Below, piece by piece: positions 44,754-53,947 of a stretch of DNA of 64,000 nucleotides. Below the pieces are notes generated by a model. The model made no database searches and was not told the origin of the DNA. It saw nothing but the letters and a program-made list of their open reading frames with translations. The position numbers were made by a program, and so were the translations under genes. The DNA is from Planctomycetota bacterium. Its GTDB lineage: Bacteria > Planctomycetota > Planctomycetia > Pirellulales > Lacipirellulaceae. Where the stretch lies: positions 62,001 through 126,000 of the forward strand of contig JAJRSE010000051.1 of the NCBI GenBank assembly GCA_024278955.1, given 5' to 3'. Every line of letters starts with the position of its first letter. The first letter of the stretch is position 1.

Positions 44754-44888
44754 TGATAGGGGAAGAAGTCGTAGTTGCTTCAGCTCGAAGGAATCGCAGC
44801 GAGGACAAATGCCTCTTCTTTCACGAATATTTGACCCACTCGGCCCCCGGACTTGCATCTTGCCCTTTCCCGCGAATCGTTCAAAACA

Positions 44889-46067
44889 ATGACCCAACCA
44901 ATGCTCCCAAGAAACCTTATTCGACAAGTCGCGGTGCTGATCGAAACTGAGAGCAGCTGGGGATGTAGCGTCATCCGTGGAATTGCGGACTACGCAAAAA
45001 ACCACGGCCACTGGCACTTACTTATCGACCCACGCGACCATGAGCAACGCTCCGCCCTGCCCGATTTGTGGAGTGGCGAGGGAATCATCGCACGCATTAG
45101 CAGCCGGATGCAACTCGAACAAATTCGAGAACGCTCCGTCCCAACCGTCAACATAGATACCCTCTACGAAGGGCTTGAGGGGATCTATGATGTGATCACC
45201 GACGACACCCAACGAGCCGAGGTAGCCCTCGCCCATATGCGAGATCGTGGCTTCGAGCGATTTGCCTATTTCGCCCCTCCAAGCCGCCATTATTCCACAA
45301 AACGAGGACGAGAATTCATCGCAGCCGTCAAGCGGGCCGGTTTCGAGTGTCGAGAGTATAAACCGGGCTATCGCGTTGGACGAAAGATCGGCTGGGAAGA
45401 ACAACAACGCCGCGTAAGTGGCTGGCTCGAGTCGCTTCATTTCCCCGTTGCCATTTTCGCAGTCGATGCACAACGTGGCAGGCAACTCGCTGAGGTTTGT
45501 CATGTCCGACAAATACGGGTACCAGACCAAGTCGCTATCTTGGCTGGCGACAACGATGAGCTCATGTGTGATGTCTGTACCCCACCCCTTTCAAGCGTTT
45601 CTATCGCCGGCCAACGAATCGGCTACGAAGCCATGACGCTGCTCGACAGCTTAACTCAAGGGCAACAGCGAGCTCACCAGCCTCGCATGATTCCTCCCGA
45701 AGGAGTCATTAGCCGTCAATCGACCGACATCCTAGCCATCGACGACGAAACCGTCGTCCGCGCCTTACGCTTCATTCGAGCGCACGCTTCCCAAGACATT
45801 GTCGTCAAAGATATCTTGCGAGAAATCCCGGTCTCACGCCGATGCTTAGAAATCCAATTCCGAAAATTCCTCGGCCGATCTCCCGCGGAAGAAATCCGAC
45901 GCGTCCGACTCGAAAAAGGTTGCGAGCTACTAGCCCGTTCAACCATGTCGATCAGCGAGATCGCCACCTCCTGCGGATTCTCAAATGCCACCCGCTTCGG
46001 AGTCGCATTCCGAAAGAGGTTCGGCCAAACCCCGCTGGCCTACCGAAAACAAATGGTAAAAGGCTAA
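44889..46067 (+). CDS. XylR-type transcription regulator (sugar-binding domain plus AraC HTH)
   Basis: A 392-residue protein. Residues about 10-280 are a LacI/XylR periplasmic-binding-like effector domain (VAVLIETESSWGCSVIRGIADYAK, then VAILAGDNDELMCDVCTPPLSSV). Residues about 285-392 are an AraC-type double HTH (VKDILREIPVSRRCLEIQFRKFLGRSP, ISEIATSCGFSNATRFGVAFRKRFGQTP). The start at ATG 44889 fits the family. The position among MurNAc genes points to a MurNAc-related effector. AraC-type domains bind direct half-sites about 21 bp apart. Confidence 0.9.
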   Translation: MTQPMLPRNLIRQVAVLIETESSWGCSVIRGIADYAKNHGHWHLLIDPRDHEQRSALPDLWSGEGIIARISSRMQLEQIRERSVPTVNIDTLYEGLEGIYDVITDDTQRAEVALAHMRDRGFERFAYFAPPSRHYSTKRGREFIAAVKRAGFECREYKPGYRVGRKIGWEEQQRRVSGWLESLHFPVAIFAVDAQRGRQLAEVCHVRQIRVPDQVAILAGDNDELMCDVCTPPLSSVSIAGQRIGYEAMTLLDSLTQGQQRAHQPRMIPPEGVISRQSTDILAIDDETVVRALRFIRAHASQDIVVKDILREIPVSRRCLEIQFRKFLGRSPAEEIRRVRLEKGCELLARSTMSISEIATSCGFSNATRFGVAFRKRFGQTPLAYRKQMVKG

Positions 46068-46135
46068 AAACCGTCGCGTTTTGCAGGCTTCCTACGGTTG
46101 AGCTACGTCTCCGAATCGTCTCGGAATCCAGATTC

Positions 46136-46162
46136 TTGCGCGTAATCGATAAATTTATGCGC
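46136..46162 (+). promoter_or_regulatory. Operator-like motif, copy A (TTGCGC-N16-TGCGC)
   Basis: TTGCGC, 16 nt (gtaatcgataaattta), TGCGC, about 180 nt upstream of the dockerin/PEP-CTERM gene. Positions shared with copies B and C: TTGCGC, A/G-rich spacer with GA near its middle, and ATTTATGCGC in A and B. Confidence 0.75.
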
Positions 46163-46341
46163 ACTATTTGCTCAGAAGTTTTGCTGCTCCACGTTATTAT
46201 GGAAGTAGAAGAGGGGCCACAAAACCTTCGATCGGCCTTGCCCCCTTCGCCCCGTGACCTTCCATCTCAATTTCTACCCACTGCAATTGGTGGAATAGTA
46301 TTCCCGAGACAACAATTACACTCCAGAGGGAAATGAATCTC

Positions 46342-47601
46342 ATGAAACTACAGATCGTTACCGCGTCGATTTTCTCGATCGCCCTAGCCTCCTTGGCCCA
46401 GGCCGATGTGAGCATCGTTTCCGAAAATTTTGACTCCTACGCAACCCAGGGGGCCTTTGAAACAGTTTGGCGGCCCGATTCTGGTACTGGCTACAACCCC
46501 ATTGCCGGAACCAATGGCATTCTTGTTCCCAACCTTTCTGCAGGACTCACTCCGCCGAATGACGACCCCGCAGGCATTCAAGGCCAGGGAGTAAACATTA
46601 GCGTCGGAATCAACGAGTACGACAACGACAACAACCCCGCGACCGAGCCTTTTCAACTTGTCCCCTCTGCCACCCAGTCGATCCAGTTTTCGGGCGACAT
46701 CTTTAGCGACATCGCGGGCAACAAGCGAGTCTCGATCGGCTTAAGAAACGATACCGTGCAACGTGCCTTCGGCGTTTTTGGTTACAACTTCATTGAGCTT
46801 GGCCAGTATCAAGCAGCCACCTACGATCCCACGTTACCTGGACCCTCGCCTGAAGATCAGCCGGTTACAGACTTTGCCTACCGAATGACGCTTTTTGATT
46901 CCGGCTCCTTTGGATTGCCCCTTCAGCAAATGCCGAACTGGCAATACTTTCCGCTCGACATTGTTCTCGACACAAAAGATAGCGCCGGCTTGCCAAACCC
47001 GGATGGCCTGGTCACTCCTGTGGATATCGGCGAGGGTTGGCATCGTTATACCGCAACTATCACAACAACCACGGTCACTCTAGAGCTTGACCTCTTTCGG
47101 GATGGCCTAACAAACTCCGAAGCAACCGAGGGAGTAGGCTCCCCTGGTGTCGATTCCACGGTAACTTGGACCATCGCTCCCACCAATGAAGAGGCCGGCG
47201 ATGGATTCGACTTCGACCCGTTTACTAGCCTCCGAATCGGCTCGCCTTCGGGCATTGGCACAGTCAACGAGGCGGTTGTCGATAATATCAACTTAGACCT
47301 AATCGATGTGTTGGCCGCTACCAACGCCGATTTCGATGGCGATCTCGCAATCGATGGAAACGATTTCCTCATCTGGCAAAGAGGCTTCGGCTTGGCCAGC
47401 CAGGTCGACAATTCCAATGGCGATGCCGACGGAAGCACCGTCATCGATGCCGCTGACCTCACCGTTTGGAATGGCCAATACGGCGGTGCTGCCCCGCTTC
47501 AAGCGGGCTCGGCCCTCGCCGCAGTCCCCGAACCTACAACCGCCTCTTTGAGCCTCTTGGCTCTGATGGGCATTACGGCCTTGGCAAGGAAACGCAAGTA
47601 A
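46342..47601 (+). CDS. Exported dockerin/PEP-CTERM protein
   Basis: A 419-residue protein. Signal peptide KLQIVTASIFSIALASLAQA; residues about 25-320 form a beta-rich, likely carbohydrate-binding or lectin-like domain; then a dockerin-type pair of calcium loops (DFDGDLAIDGNDFLIWQRGFG and NGDADGSTVIDAADLTVW); then a PEP-CTERM sorting signal VPEPTTASLSLLALMGI followed by ARKRK. AGAGGGAA precedes the two possible starts (46333, 46342); 46342 has the better spacing. Confidence 0.8.
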   Translation: MKLQIVTASIFSIALASLAQADVSIVSENFDSYATQGAFETVWRPDSGTGYNPIAGTNGILVPNLSAGLTPPNDDPAGIQGQGVNISVGINEYDNDNNPATEPFQLVPSATQSIQFSGDIFSDIAGNKRVSIGLRNDTVQRAFGVFGYNFIELGQYQAATYDPTLPGPSPEDQPVTDFAYRMTLFDSGSFGLPLQQMPNWQYFPLDIVLDTKDSAGLPNPDGLVTPVDIGEGWHRYTATITTTTVTLELDLFRDGLTNSEATEGVGSPGVDSTVTWTIAPTNEEAGDGFDFDPFTSLRIGSPSGIGTVNEAVVDNINLDLIDVLAATNADFDGDLAIDGNDFLIWQRGFGLASQVDNSNGDADGSTVIDAADLTVWNGQYGGAAPLQAGSALAAVPEPTTASLSLLALMGITALARKRK

Positions 47602-47622
47602 TTTTTGCTTCGAGAATTTCAT

Positions 47623-47661
47623 CCCGCTTCGCACGCTCCAGGCTTGCGGAGCGGGTTTTTT
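47623..47661 (+). terminator. Rho-independent terminator
   Basis: Stem cccgcttcgca/tgcggagcggg (one G-U pair), short loop, then TTTTTT at 47656-47661. It separates the first PEP-CTERM gene from the SpoIID-like gene. Confidence 0.85.
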
Positions 47662-47695
47662 GATTTATTCAAACGCAAGCGAGAGCGAATACACG

Positions 47696-49348
47696 ATGCA
47701 AAATCCTTCTCTTTTTTCGGCGATGCTCCTCACCCTGATTAGCTTTGCTCAAGTTGCCAACGCTCAGTTCGATGCCTTGCCTAACATCAACGTCACGGGT
47801 TCGGGCTTCGTTTCCACCGAATCCGACTACGTGCCGAACGTCGTCAAGTGCGAAAACGGCTTGGCTAGCTTCGAGGCACTCAAGGCTCAAGCGGTCTCGG
47901 CCCGTACGTTTGCCTATTACAAAATGGATCTACAAGGATTCATCAACGATGGCACTAGCGATCAAGTCTATAGTTGCGCTGGCAGCGCGGGAATAATCCA
48001 TCAGCAAGCCGCACAAGCAACCGAAGGCGAAATCCTCTACGTCCGAGACAACCTGGGCGGTACCCAGGAAGACGTGCTCATCGCTTCCTTCTATGTCGCC
48101 GGAGCCATTCCTACCGGAGCTTTCGATCCCAACAGCCCCGGCGTCATTGTCGAGCCGGGCGACTCCGATCCTACTAACACAGAACAATGGGTTACCTATA
48201 CCTACGATAGCGGGGTTTTTGGACGCTTCAATCCTGGCACTCCCCTGGGATTTCAAGGAATACCCTCAAACCCAAACTGGCCCAACCGGGGTGCAAAAAG
48301 CCAGAATGGCGCCGACTTTCTTTCAGACAATAGCGTCTCCTACCTCGACATCCTAAAATACTACTACGGCGCTGATATCCAGCTTCGTACCGCTACCACC
48401 GCTGGCACCGGCGTCCAGTACGGACTCAAAACCCTCGTCAACTTCGACGACTACACCGGCAGCACCGACCCAAATATCGCGGGACATGAAGGCACCTTCT
48501 TCCGCTCTCCTACGTTCTCGGGTTCAACTTCCGCCAACGTCGCCGGTTCGACTGCCGATCGTTCAAACGCAGAAGCCCGTAGTGGCGGCTACTCCCAGCT
48601 TCTTGACATCACTTACGACGAACTCTCAGGAACCGACTTTCTGCTTCGGCATATCTCCGGAGCAAAATTCGATGACGACAACAGCACTGGCTCTCGTGCT
48701 GCTCAACGCATTTCCAACATCCAACTAGAATCTATCGGTTCTGTCGGTTTCTGGCTAAAAACCGATGACCCTGGCCTCCAAGTCTCCATCGCAATCGACG
48801 ACCCCACTTCTGAGGGCGATTTGTCGAGCACCGAACGGGGTGTATCCAAAGACATCATTGCCGACAACCAGTGGCGAAAATACGAATGGTTTGTCGAAGA
48901 AGCAAGCGAGTGGGATGCTTGGGTGGGTGGATCAAATGGTCAAATCGACGATAGCAGGTTCTCGATCGATTCGATTCAAATCATCGGAGCAACCGATGCA
49001 CAGGTTTACCTCGACGATATCTTCTGGGACCCTCAAGCAGTCTTCGTCCCGCCAAGCCTTCCCGGCGACTTCAACGAGGACGGTTATGTCGACAACGACG
49101 ATCTTATAAACAACTGGCAGCTTGGCTATGGCACATCCGCTGGCGCGGGCATAATCAACGGCGACGCAGACACCGATGCCGATGTCGATGGTGCCGACTT
49201 CCTCGTTTGGCAGAGCAACTTCACGGGCGCCACTCCTGCAGTGTCCGCTGCAACAATTCCCGAACCCTCTTGTTTCGCCTTAATCGCTACGAGTTTATTC
49301 ATGACCTTTGCTGGCTTTCGTAAGGAGGCCCCTTGGTTCTTCAAATAA
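47696..49348 (+). CDS. Exported SpoIID-like protein with dockerin and PEP-CTERM tail
   Basis: A 550-residue protein from ATG 47696. Signal LFSAMLLTLISFAQVANA; residues about 30-215 are a SpoIID/LytB domain (YVPNVVKCENGLASFEALKA then QAVSARTFAYYKM, with GTSDQVYSCAGS and VLIASFYVAGA). The Glu in VVKCENG matches the catalytic Glu of the SpoIID VV..E motif. Next is a beta-sandwich, CBM-like domain (about 235-450), a dockerin repeat (DFNEDGYVDNDDLI and DADVDGADFLVW) and PEP-CTERM IPEPSCFALIATSLFMTFAG. SpoIID proteins are lytic transglycosylases of denuded peptidoglycan. Confidence 0.8.
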   Translation: MQNPSLFSAMLLTLISFAQVANAQFDALPNINVTGSGFVSTESDYVPNVVKCENGLASFEALKAQAVSARTFAYYKMDLQGFINDGTSDQVYSCAGSAGIIHQQAAQATEGEILYVRDNLGGTQEDVLIASFYVAGAIPTGAFDPNSPGVIVEPGDSDPTNTEQWVTYTYDSGVFGRFNPGTPLGFQGIPSNPNWPNRGAKSQNGADFLSDNSVSYLDILKYYYGADIQLRTATTAGTGVQYGLKTLVNFDDYTGSTDPNIAGHEGTFFRSPTFSGSTSANVAGSTADRSNAEARSGGYSQLLDITYDELSGTDFLLRHISGAKFDDDNSTGSRAAQRISNIQLESIGSVGFWLKTDDPGLQVSIAIDDPTSEGDLSSTERGVSKDIIADNQWRKYEWFVEEASEWDAWVGGSNGQIDDSRFSIDSIQIIGATDAQVYLDDIFWDPQAVFVPPSLPGDFNEDGYVDNDDLINNWQLGYGTSAGAGIINGDADTDADVDGADFLVWQSNFTGATPAVSAATIPEPSCFALIATSLFMTFAGFRKEAPWFFK

Positions 49349-49538
49349 TTGAAACGGCCGTAGTTGCGACCTGTATTTTGCGAGTCCCTGCGATTTTTCG
49401 TTATTCACAAACCAAGAAATGCTTGTCTTCTGCGCAATGGAGAGAAAAAATCACGCTCAATTACCTAGGTTTTTTCCTTGCCGCTTCCTAGAATGTCTTA
49501 AGAGGCTGCATCGCGAGCCTAGAAGAACTGAGATACGC

Positions 49539-50672
49539 ATGAATCGAGTACATTCCCCCAAGTCGATGGAGTTAGCCATGGGTTTCACAACGCGACGTTC
49601 TTCCTCAAGACGCAGTGACCTACACGGTTTTACCCTTGTCGAGTTGTTGGTCGTCATCGCCATCATCGGCGTGCTGGTCGCACTATTGCTCCCCGCCGTT
49701 CAAGCTGCCCGCGAAGCGGCACGTCGAATGAGCTGCCAAAACAACGTGAAAAACATTGGCTTGGCCTGCCTTAACTACGAATCGTCAAAAAGTGTCATGC
49801 CTCCCAGCTCACTCAGTGCGGCTCGATCTGGCAATAACGGTTTAAGCTGGCCTGTTATGGTCTTACCTTATGTTGAGCAAGGATCGCTTAGCCAAGATAT
49901 TGCCAACAGGATTCAAGCGATCAAAGAAGGCGCTGGTGCCGGGGATGCCGACGCTTATGGACTGGGAGAGGCAATTAATGAGTTGCGACTCGACCTTTAT
50001 TCCTGTCCAAGCGACTCCAATGCGATTGATAACTTATCGGAAACCACCATAAGGCTTGCAACAAACTATAGCGCGATAGCTGGTTCCTTTATTAGTCGAT
50101 TCAATCTTCAGTTCGGAGGGGCTCCCAGTTGTGCTCAAAATTCTGGTGACAATTGCGTCGGCTCAGCGGCAAGCGGTATCAATACCGATGGGATCATGTA
50201 TCCCGGTAGCAATGTCGCTTTACGTCAGGTTACAGACGGAACGAGTAACACTTTTTTGGTCGGAGAACGCACTTACCAGCTAAGAGCTTGGACTGCCGGC
50301 AACTACCACAGCGACAACTTCTGCCGCGGCAAGCCGATCCCACCTTGCACGATCCCCCTCGGGCACACCCCTCTCGGATCGCTTAGTAGCTCTTCAAAGA
50401 ACATCGATGACCGTTTCCCTGTAAACGGCAATCTTAACGTCATCGGTTACTACGATTCCCACAGCAACAGCCGAGGCGACTTGCCGGAAATGCCCAATGG
50501 GGCTCCCCGGGGTATGTCATTCAACAACATGCTCTTTGCCAGCTACCACACCGGCGGTGCGAATTTTGTCTATACCGATGGCAGTGTCCACTTCATCAGC
50601 GATGCGGTGAATAGCATCACCTACTTGGCACTCGCGTCACGAAATGGTGAGGAAATTATCGACGAGCAGTAG
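49539..50672 (+). CDS. DUF1559 prepilin-like secreted protein
   Basis: About 377 residues. The type IV pilin-like cleavage and N-methylation motif is GFTLVELLVVIAIIGVLVALLLPAVQAAREAARR; the C-terminal H-X9-DG element (GGANFVYTDGSVHFIS) is present. Planctomycetes carry many such paralogues, usually followed by a small lipoprotein as here. The start may be 49539, 49566 or 49578; no ribosome-binding site decides. Function unknown. Confidence 0.85.
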   Translation: MNRVHSPKSMELAMGFTTRRSSSRRSDLHGFTLVELLVVIAIIGVLVALLLPAVQAAREAARRMSCQNNVKNIGLACLNYESSKSVMPPSSLSAARSGNNGLSWPVMVLPYVEQGSLSQDIANRIQAIKEGAGAGDADAYGLGEAINELRLDLYSCPSDSNAIDNLSETTIRLATNYSAIAGSFISRFNLQFGGAPSCAQNSGDNCVGSAASGINTDGIMYPGSNVALRQVTDGTSNTFLVGERTYQLRAWTAGNYHSDNFCRGKPIPPCTIPLGHTPLGSLSSSSKNIDDRFPVNGNLNVIGYYDSHSNSRGDLPEMPNGAPRGMSFNNMLFASYHTGGANFVYTDGSVHFISDAVNSITYLALASRNGEEIIDEQ

Positions 50673-50902
50673 AAATCCCTACGGTTTTGGATCCACCTCC
50701 TTTTTTTCACGGTCGAGTACGGCGTCGCTCCAAGTAACTCCCCTTAGCCCACAAGGGTAACACCGACACGAGTCCGAACAAAGGTTTTTGACCCATCACA
50801 CTATCAACCGATCGAAGGTCTCGACTTTCCAAAACCTTATCCTAAAAATCCTGTTCCTCCTGTCAAAAAAATTAAATGAATTAGCCAAATTCTGAAAATG
50901 AT

Positions 50903-51355
50903 ATGAATCACAATACCGCTCAATCTCAGGATCAAATTACCCGCCGAGGCTTTTGGTCAGCCTGCTTATTAGCAACCGCCTGCTTGTCCGCCACGGTTGG
51001 TTGCGATAGCGGGCAATCGACTTCCTCGGTCTCGGGTAAAATCACCTATCAAGGCGAGCCCGTGACTAGCGGGTTGATCAACTTCCTTCCCGAAAGAGGG
51101 CAGCCACTCGGGGGAGGGCTCCGTTCCGATGGCACTTACCAGTTCAAGCTACCAGCAGGCCAATATAAAGTCCGCATCGATACTCCTCCGGCCATGCCAG
51201 CCGACTGGAGCGAGAAAGACGGAGACCCGCTGCCAAAGCTTCCGCCGCGCCAATTGCCTGCAAAATACGGGAAATATCCAACCTCGGGGTTAACCGTAAC
51301 GGTAAACGAGCAAAGTTCTTCGCAAGTGGTTGATTTTATCCTGCCTCAGAAATAG
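50903..51355 (+). CDS. Small lipoprotein with transthyretin-like (carboxypeptidase-regulatory) domain
   Basis: A 150-residue lipoprotein: N-terminal RRGF and hydrophobic stretch ACLLATACLSATVGC with lipobox Cys, then VSGKITYQGEPVTSGLINF, a beta-rich CarboxypepD_reg-like domain. It follows a DUF1559 gene, the usual partner arrangement. Just after its TAG lies operator-like motif copy B. Confidence 0.75.
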   Translation: MNHNTAQSQDQITRRGFWSACLLATACLSATVGCDSGQSTSSVSGKITYQGEPVTSGLINFLPERGQPLGGGLRSDGTYQFKLPAGQYKVRIDTPPAMPADWSEKDGDPLPKLPPRQLPAKYGKYPTSGLTVTVNEQSSSQVVDFILPQK

Positions 51356-51382
51356 TTGCGCAGAAACGAGACATTTATGCGC
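51356..51382 (+). promoter_or_regulatory. Operator-like motif, copy B (TTGCGC-N16-TGCGC)
   Basis: TTGCGC, 16 nt (agaaacgagacattta), TGCGC. It directly follows the stop of the lipoprotein gene and lies about 145 nt upstream of the PEP-CTERM gene. Shares ATTTATGCGC with copy A. Confidence 0.75.
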
Positions 51383-51527
51383 GTTGTTTTGTGGAACAAT
51401 TCGAGAATACAACTAACATAGAGAGTAGAGAACAGAGGGAATAGGCAAATTGCAAGAGATCTTTTCCGTCGATTTTTTTGTCGCACGCCGTGTGACGTAA
51501 CCTGGTTTTTTGGAGGGAATGAGCCTA

Positions 51528-52256
51528 ATGAAAAAGCAACTATTCTTTGCCGCTCTTAGCATCACCATGCTAGCCGCGGCGCAGTCCCAAGCAGCGTTTG
51601 TTGTTTCCGGCACGCCGATTTCTGCGTCGCCAAACTTTAGCTTCGGCGGAGACACAACCACAGCAGGCACGAGCATTTCAAGCGCAGCGGTCGGCCTAGC
51701 CCCTGGTAGCACCAGTATCTTCGGTGGCGATGGAGTGAGCTTTGGCGACACTTACATTGCTTCGTACACACCTGGTACCGATGCCGATAACTTTTTCCCC
51801 TCCGCTGGTTCGCTTCTCGGATCGACCACCGGCTTTGGTACTGAACTAGCGAGTGGCTTTGTTGGTGGTGCTTCTACCACTTACAAGGTTTACGTTTCGG
51901 TTCCTGCGACCACCAATGTGAATGTTGCAGGATCGAACTTCACGGTCACAGGCGATGGTGCTCCTGTTGTTGTCGCGGCATTGAACCTAAACAATGCCGG
52001 AAGCGGTGCCGATCTAGATCCTGGCCCTGCTTTTGTTGGTGGTGCCAACAATTCTTGGTACTTGCTGGGCACGGTCGATTTGACTGCCGGTGTCACTTAC
52101 TCTGTCACACAAGATGCCAACGCCAACTCATTCGTTTCGCAACGCTTGGCTGGCGTCATGTGGGAAGCACAGACGGGGATTCCCGAACCCACATCCTTGG
52201 CCCTCGTTGGCCTAGGAATGACCGTACTACTGGCATCTCGCCGCCGTAATGCTTAG
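51528..52256 (+). CDS. Exported PEP-CTERM protein
   Basis: A 242-residue protein: signal KKQLFFAALSITMLAAAQSQA, a beta-rich, Gly/Ser/Thr-rich body with FGGD and VGGAS turns, then PEP-CTERM signal IPEPTSLALVGLGMTVLLASRRRNA. The ATG at 51528 is preferred since GGAGGG lies at 51512-51517; the ATG at 51519 is too close to it. No enzyme motif. Confidence 0.8.
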   Translation: MKKQLFFAALSITMLAAAQSQAAFVVSGTPISASPNFSFGGDTTTAGTSISSAAVGLAPGSTSIFGGDGVSFGDTYIASYTPGTDADNFFPSAGSLLGSTTGFGTELASGFVGGASTTYKVYVSVPATTNVNVAGSNFTVTGDGAPVVVAALNLNNAGSGADLDPGPAFVGGANNSWYLLGTVDLTAGVTYSVTQDANANSFVSQRLAGVMWEAQTGIPEPTSLALVGLGMTVLLASRRRNA

Positions 52257-52287
52257 TCCACTTTAGAAAAAGAACACGTTTCCCTCG

Positions 52288-52326
52288 GGGCTGTCATGCG
52301 ACTTCCAGCATGGCAGCCCTTTTTTT
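52288..52326 (+). terminator. Rho-independent terminator
   Basis: Stem gggctgtcatgc/gcatggcagccc (one G-U pair), loop gacttcca, followed by a T-run to 52326. It ends the PEP-CTERM gene at 51528. Confidence 0.9.
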
Positions 52327-52873
52327 GTTGCCGCTCGCTTGCCAGTGCGACTTAAACAACCAAGCGATACGCTTCGATAGCCTGCTCGATTGCCACTCGG
52401 CCAAAAAAGACCTTCGCATTCCAATCCCAAAAATGCGATAATCGCCGAAGCCAGGAAGTCGACCGGAGCGAGTTCCGGCAACACACTCGGGTACCATGCC
52501 AAAACTGCGCAGGCTGCTTCCGACCGACATTCCGATTTCCGCAACCCAACTTCCGAATTCGATCAATAACATTGTCCCAATCCGAGGCACCAAAAGTCCT
52601 AAATTCCACCTATTTTGTCCCCGTCACTATGCAGCAAACCCTACGATTCTCGAACCTACCTGACTTTGCGAGGGACAAAACCACCGAATTTTGTCCCAAA
52701 ACATGGGACCCCTACCCATGGGACAAAACCCCAAAAGAGGGGGGCAACGCTCAACGCACTCCCAACCAAAATGTCGCGTCTCCAAATCGATTGACGTTTG
52801 CCGTCCCTTGAGTACAACAGGGACAAGTACGAAAACCAATTTTGAACCTTACCCTAGAAGCTAAAGCCCACCC
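52327..52873. other. Intergenic region with inverted TTTTGTCCC repeats
   Basis: About 550 nt without a convincing gene. TTTTGTCCC occurs at 52613-52621 and 52689-52697, its inverse GGGACAAAA at 52672-52680 and 52720-52728. Between the last pair is a nested hairpin catggg (52702-52707)/cccatg (52715-52720). These could form a structured RNA or a protein-binding cluster upstream of the D-glutamate genes. Confidence 0.6.
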
Positions 52874-53947
52874 ATGACCGAAGAACATGCCGCCACGCCG
52901 TCGGACACCGCCGACCGCCGACTCGTCCTGCTTACCGAGGGCCACTCCGAACCGATCACAGCCAAAACCGCGACCTCGGTCCTTCGCTACGGCCGGTTTC
53001 CTACGGTCGCGATTCTCGACTCCGAGCAAGCAGGCAAAACTTCGCAGCAACTCTTCGGCTTCGGCGATGTGCCCGTAGTTGCTAAGCTCTCAGAAGCATC
53101 TGAGGCGAACACACTGATGATCGGCATTGCCCCTCCCGGCGGAAAAATCCCTGCCTCCTGGCATTCTATTATTCTCGAAGCCATCAACGCCGGCATGGAC
53201 ATCGTCTCGGGCCTTCACGATTTTCTCTGCGAAAACCAAGACTTCGTCGAAGCGGCTAAAAAATCTGGCGTCAACCTGGTCGACGTCCGAAAAAACGACG
53301 AACACGAAGTCGCCAACCGGCTCGACCTCCGAGAGGATTGCCTACGTATCCACACCGTGGGCCAAGACTGCTCTCTCGGAAAAATGCTCGTCTCGATCGA
53401 AATTGCTCGTGCCCTCCAAGCCCAAGGGCAAGACGCCAAGTTCGTCGCGACCGGGCAAACCGGCATCATGATCGAGGGCGACGGCTGTCCCGTCGATTGC
53501 GTCGTCGCCGACTTCGTCAGCGGAGCCGTTGAAAAGCTAATCCTCGCCCATCAACACCACGACATGCTCATCGTCGAAGGCCAAGGCAGCCTCGCCCATC
53601 CCCGCTACTCCGCAGTCACCCTAGGCATACTTCACGGTTGTGTCCCGCATGGCCTGATCCTTTGCTACGAAGTTGGTCGTACCGCAGTCAACGACATGGA
53701 GCACATCCCGCTCAAACCTCTGGCCGACCTTATCACGATTTACGAAAACACGGCCTCGATTATGCTCCCTTCCAAAGTAATCGGCATCGCGATGAATAGC
53801 CGCCTGCTCTCTGCCGAAGCTGCCGAAGAAGAGCGAGAACGCGTCCGCCAAGAGTTCGGTCTCCCCGTCTGCGACGTCATACGCCACGGCCCCGAGGAGC
53901 TCATCGATGCCGTTCTTAAACTTCATGCCGAGCGGAGCAAATCGTAG
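52874..53947 (+). CDS. dgcN: DUF1611/DgcN-type D-glutamate N-acetyltransferase
   Basis: A 357-residue DUF1611 protein with a P-loop-like stretch IHTVGQDCSLGKMLVSIEIARAL (about residues 154-176). In the described D-glutamate pathway of marine bacteria and archaea, DgcN acetylates D-Glu and DgcA racemises the product. The gene order dgcN-dgcA, with a TAGTG stop-start overlap, fits this pathway. An alternative is a general dipeptide/amino-acid enzyme pair. Confidence 0.8.
   Translation: MTEEHAATPSDTADRRLVLLTEGHSEPITAKTATSVLRYGRFPTVAILDSEQAGKTSQQLFGFGDVPVVAKLSEASEANTLMIGIAPPGGKIPASWHSIILEAINAGMDIVSGLHDFLCENQDFVEAAKKSGVNLVDVRKNDEHEVANRLDLREDCLRIHTVGQDCSLGKMLVSIEIARALQAQGQDAKFVATGQTGIMIEGDGCPVDCVVADFVSGAVEKLILAHQHHDMLIVEGQGSLAHPRYSAVTLGILHGCVPHGLILCYEVGRTAVNDMEHIPLKPLADLITIYENTASIMLPSKVIGIAMNSRLLSAEAAEEERERVRQEFGLPVCDVIRHGPEELIDAVLKLHAERSKS

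Noticed and set aside
46342-49348. Cellulosome-like complex, because of the dockerin repeats
   Set aside because: No cohesin domain is visible in the window, and dockerin-type calcium loops in planctomycetes often occur without cohesins.
49364-49400. Further copy of the TGCGC operator before the DUF1559 gene
   Set aside because: TGCGA words occur at offsets of 14 and 24 bases, not 21, and the flanks differ from the three good copies.
52263-52609. Overlapping minus-strand frames after the PEP-CTERM terminator
   Set aside because: No signal peptide or domain, they disagree in frame, and one runs through the terminator stem.
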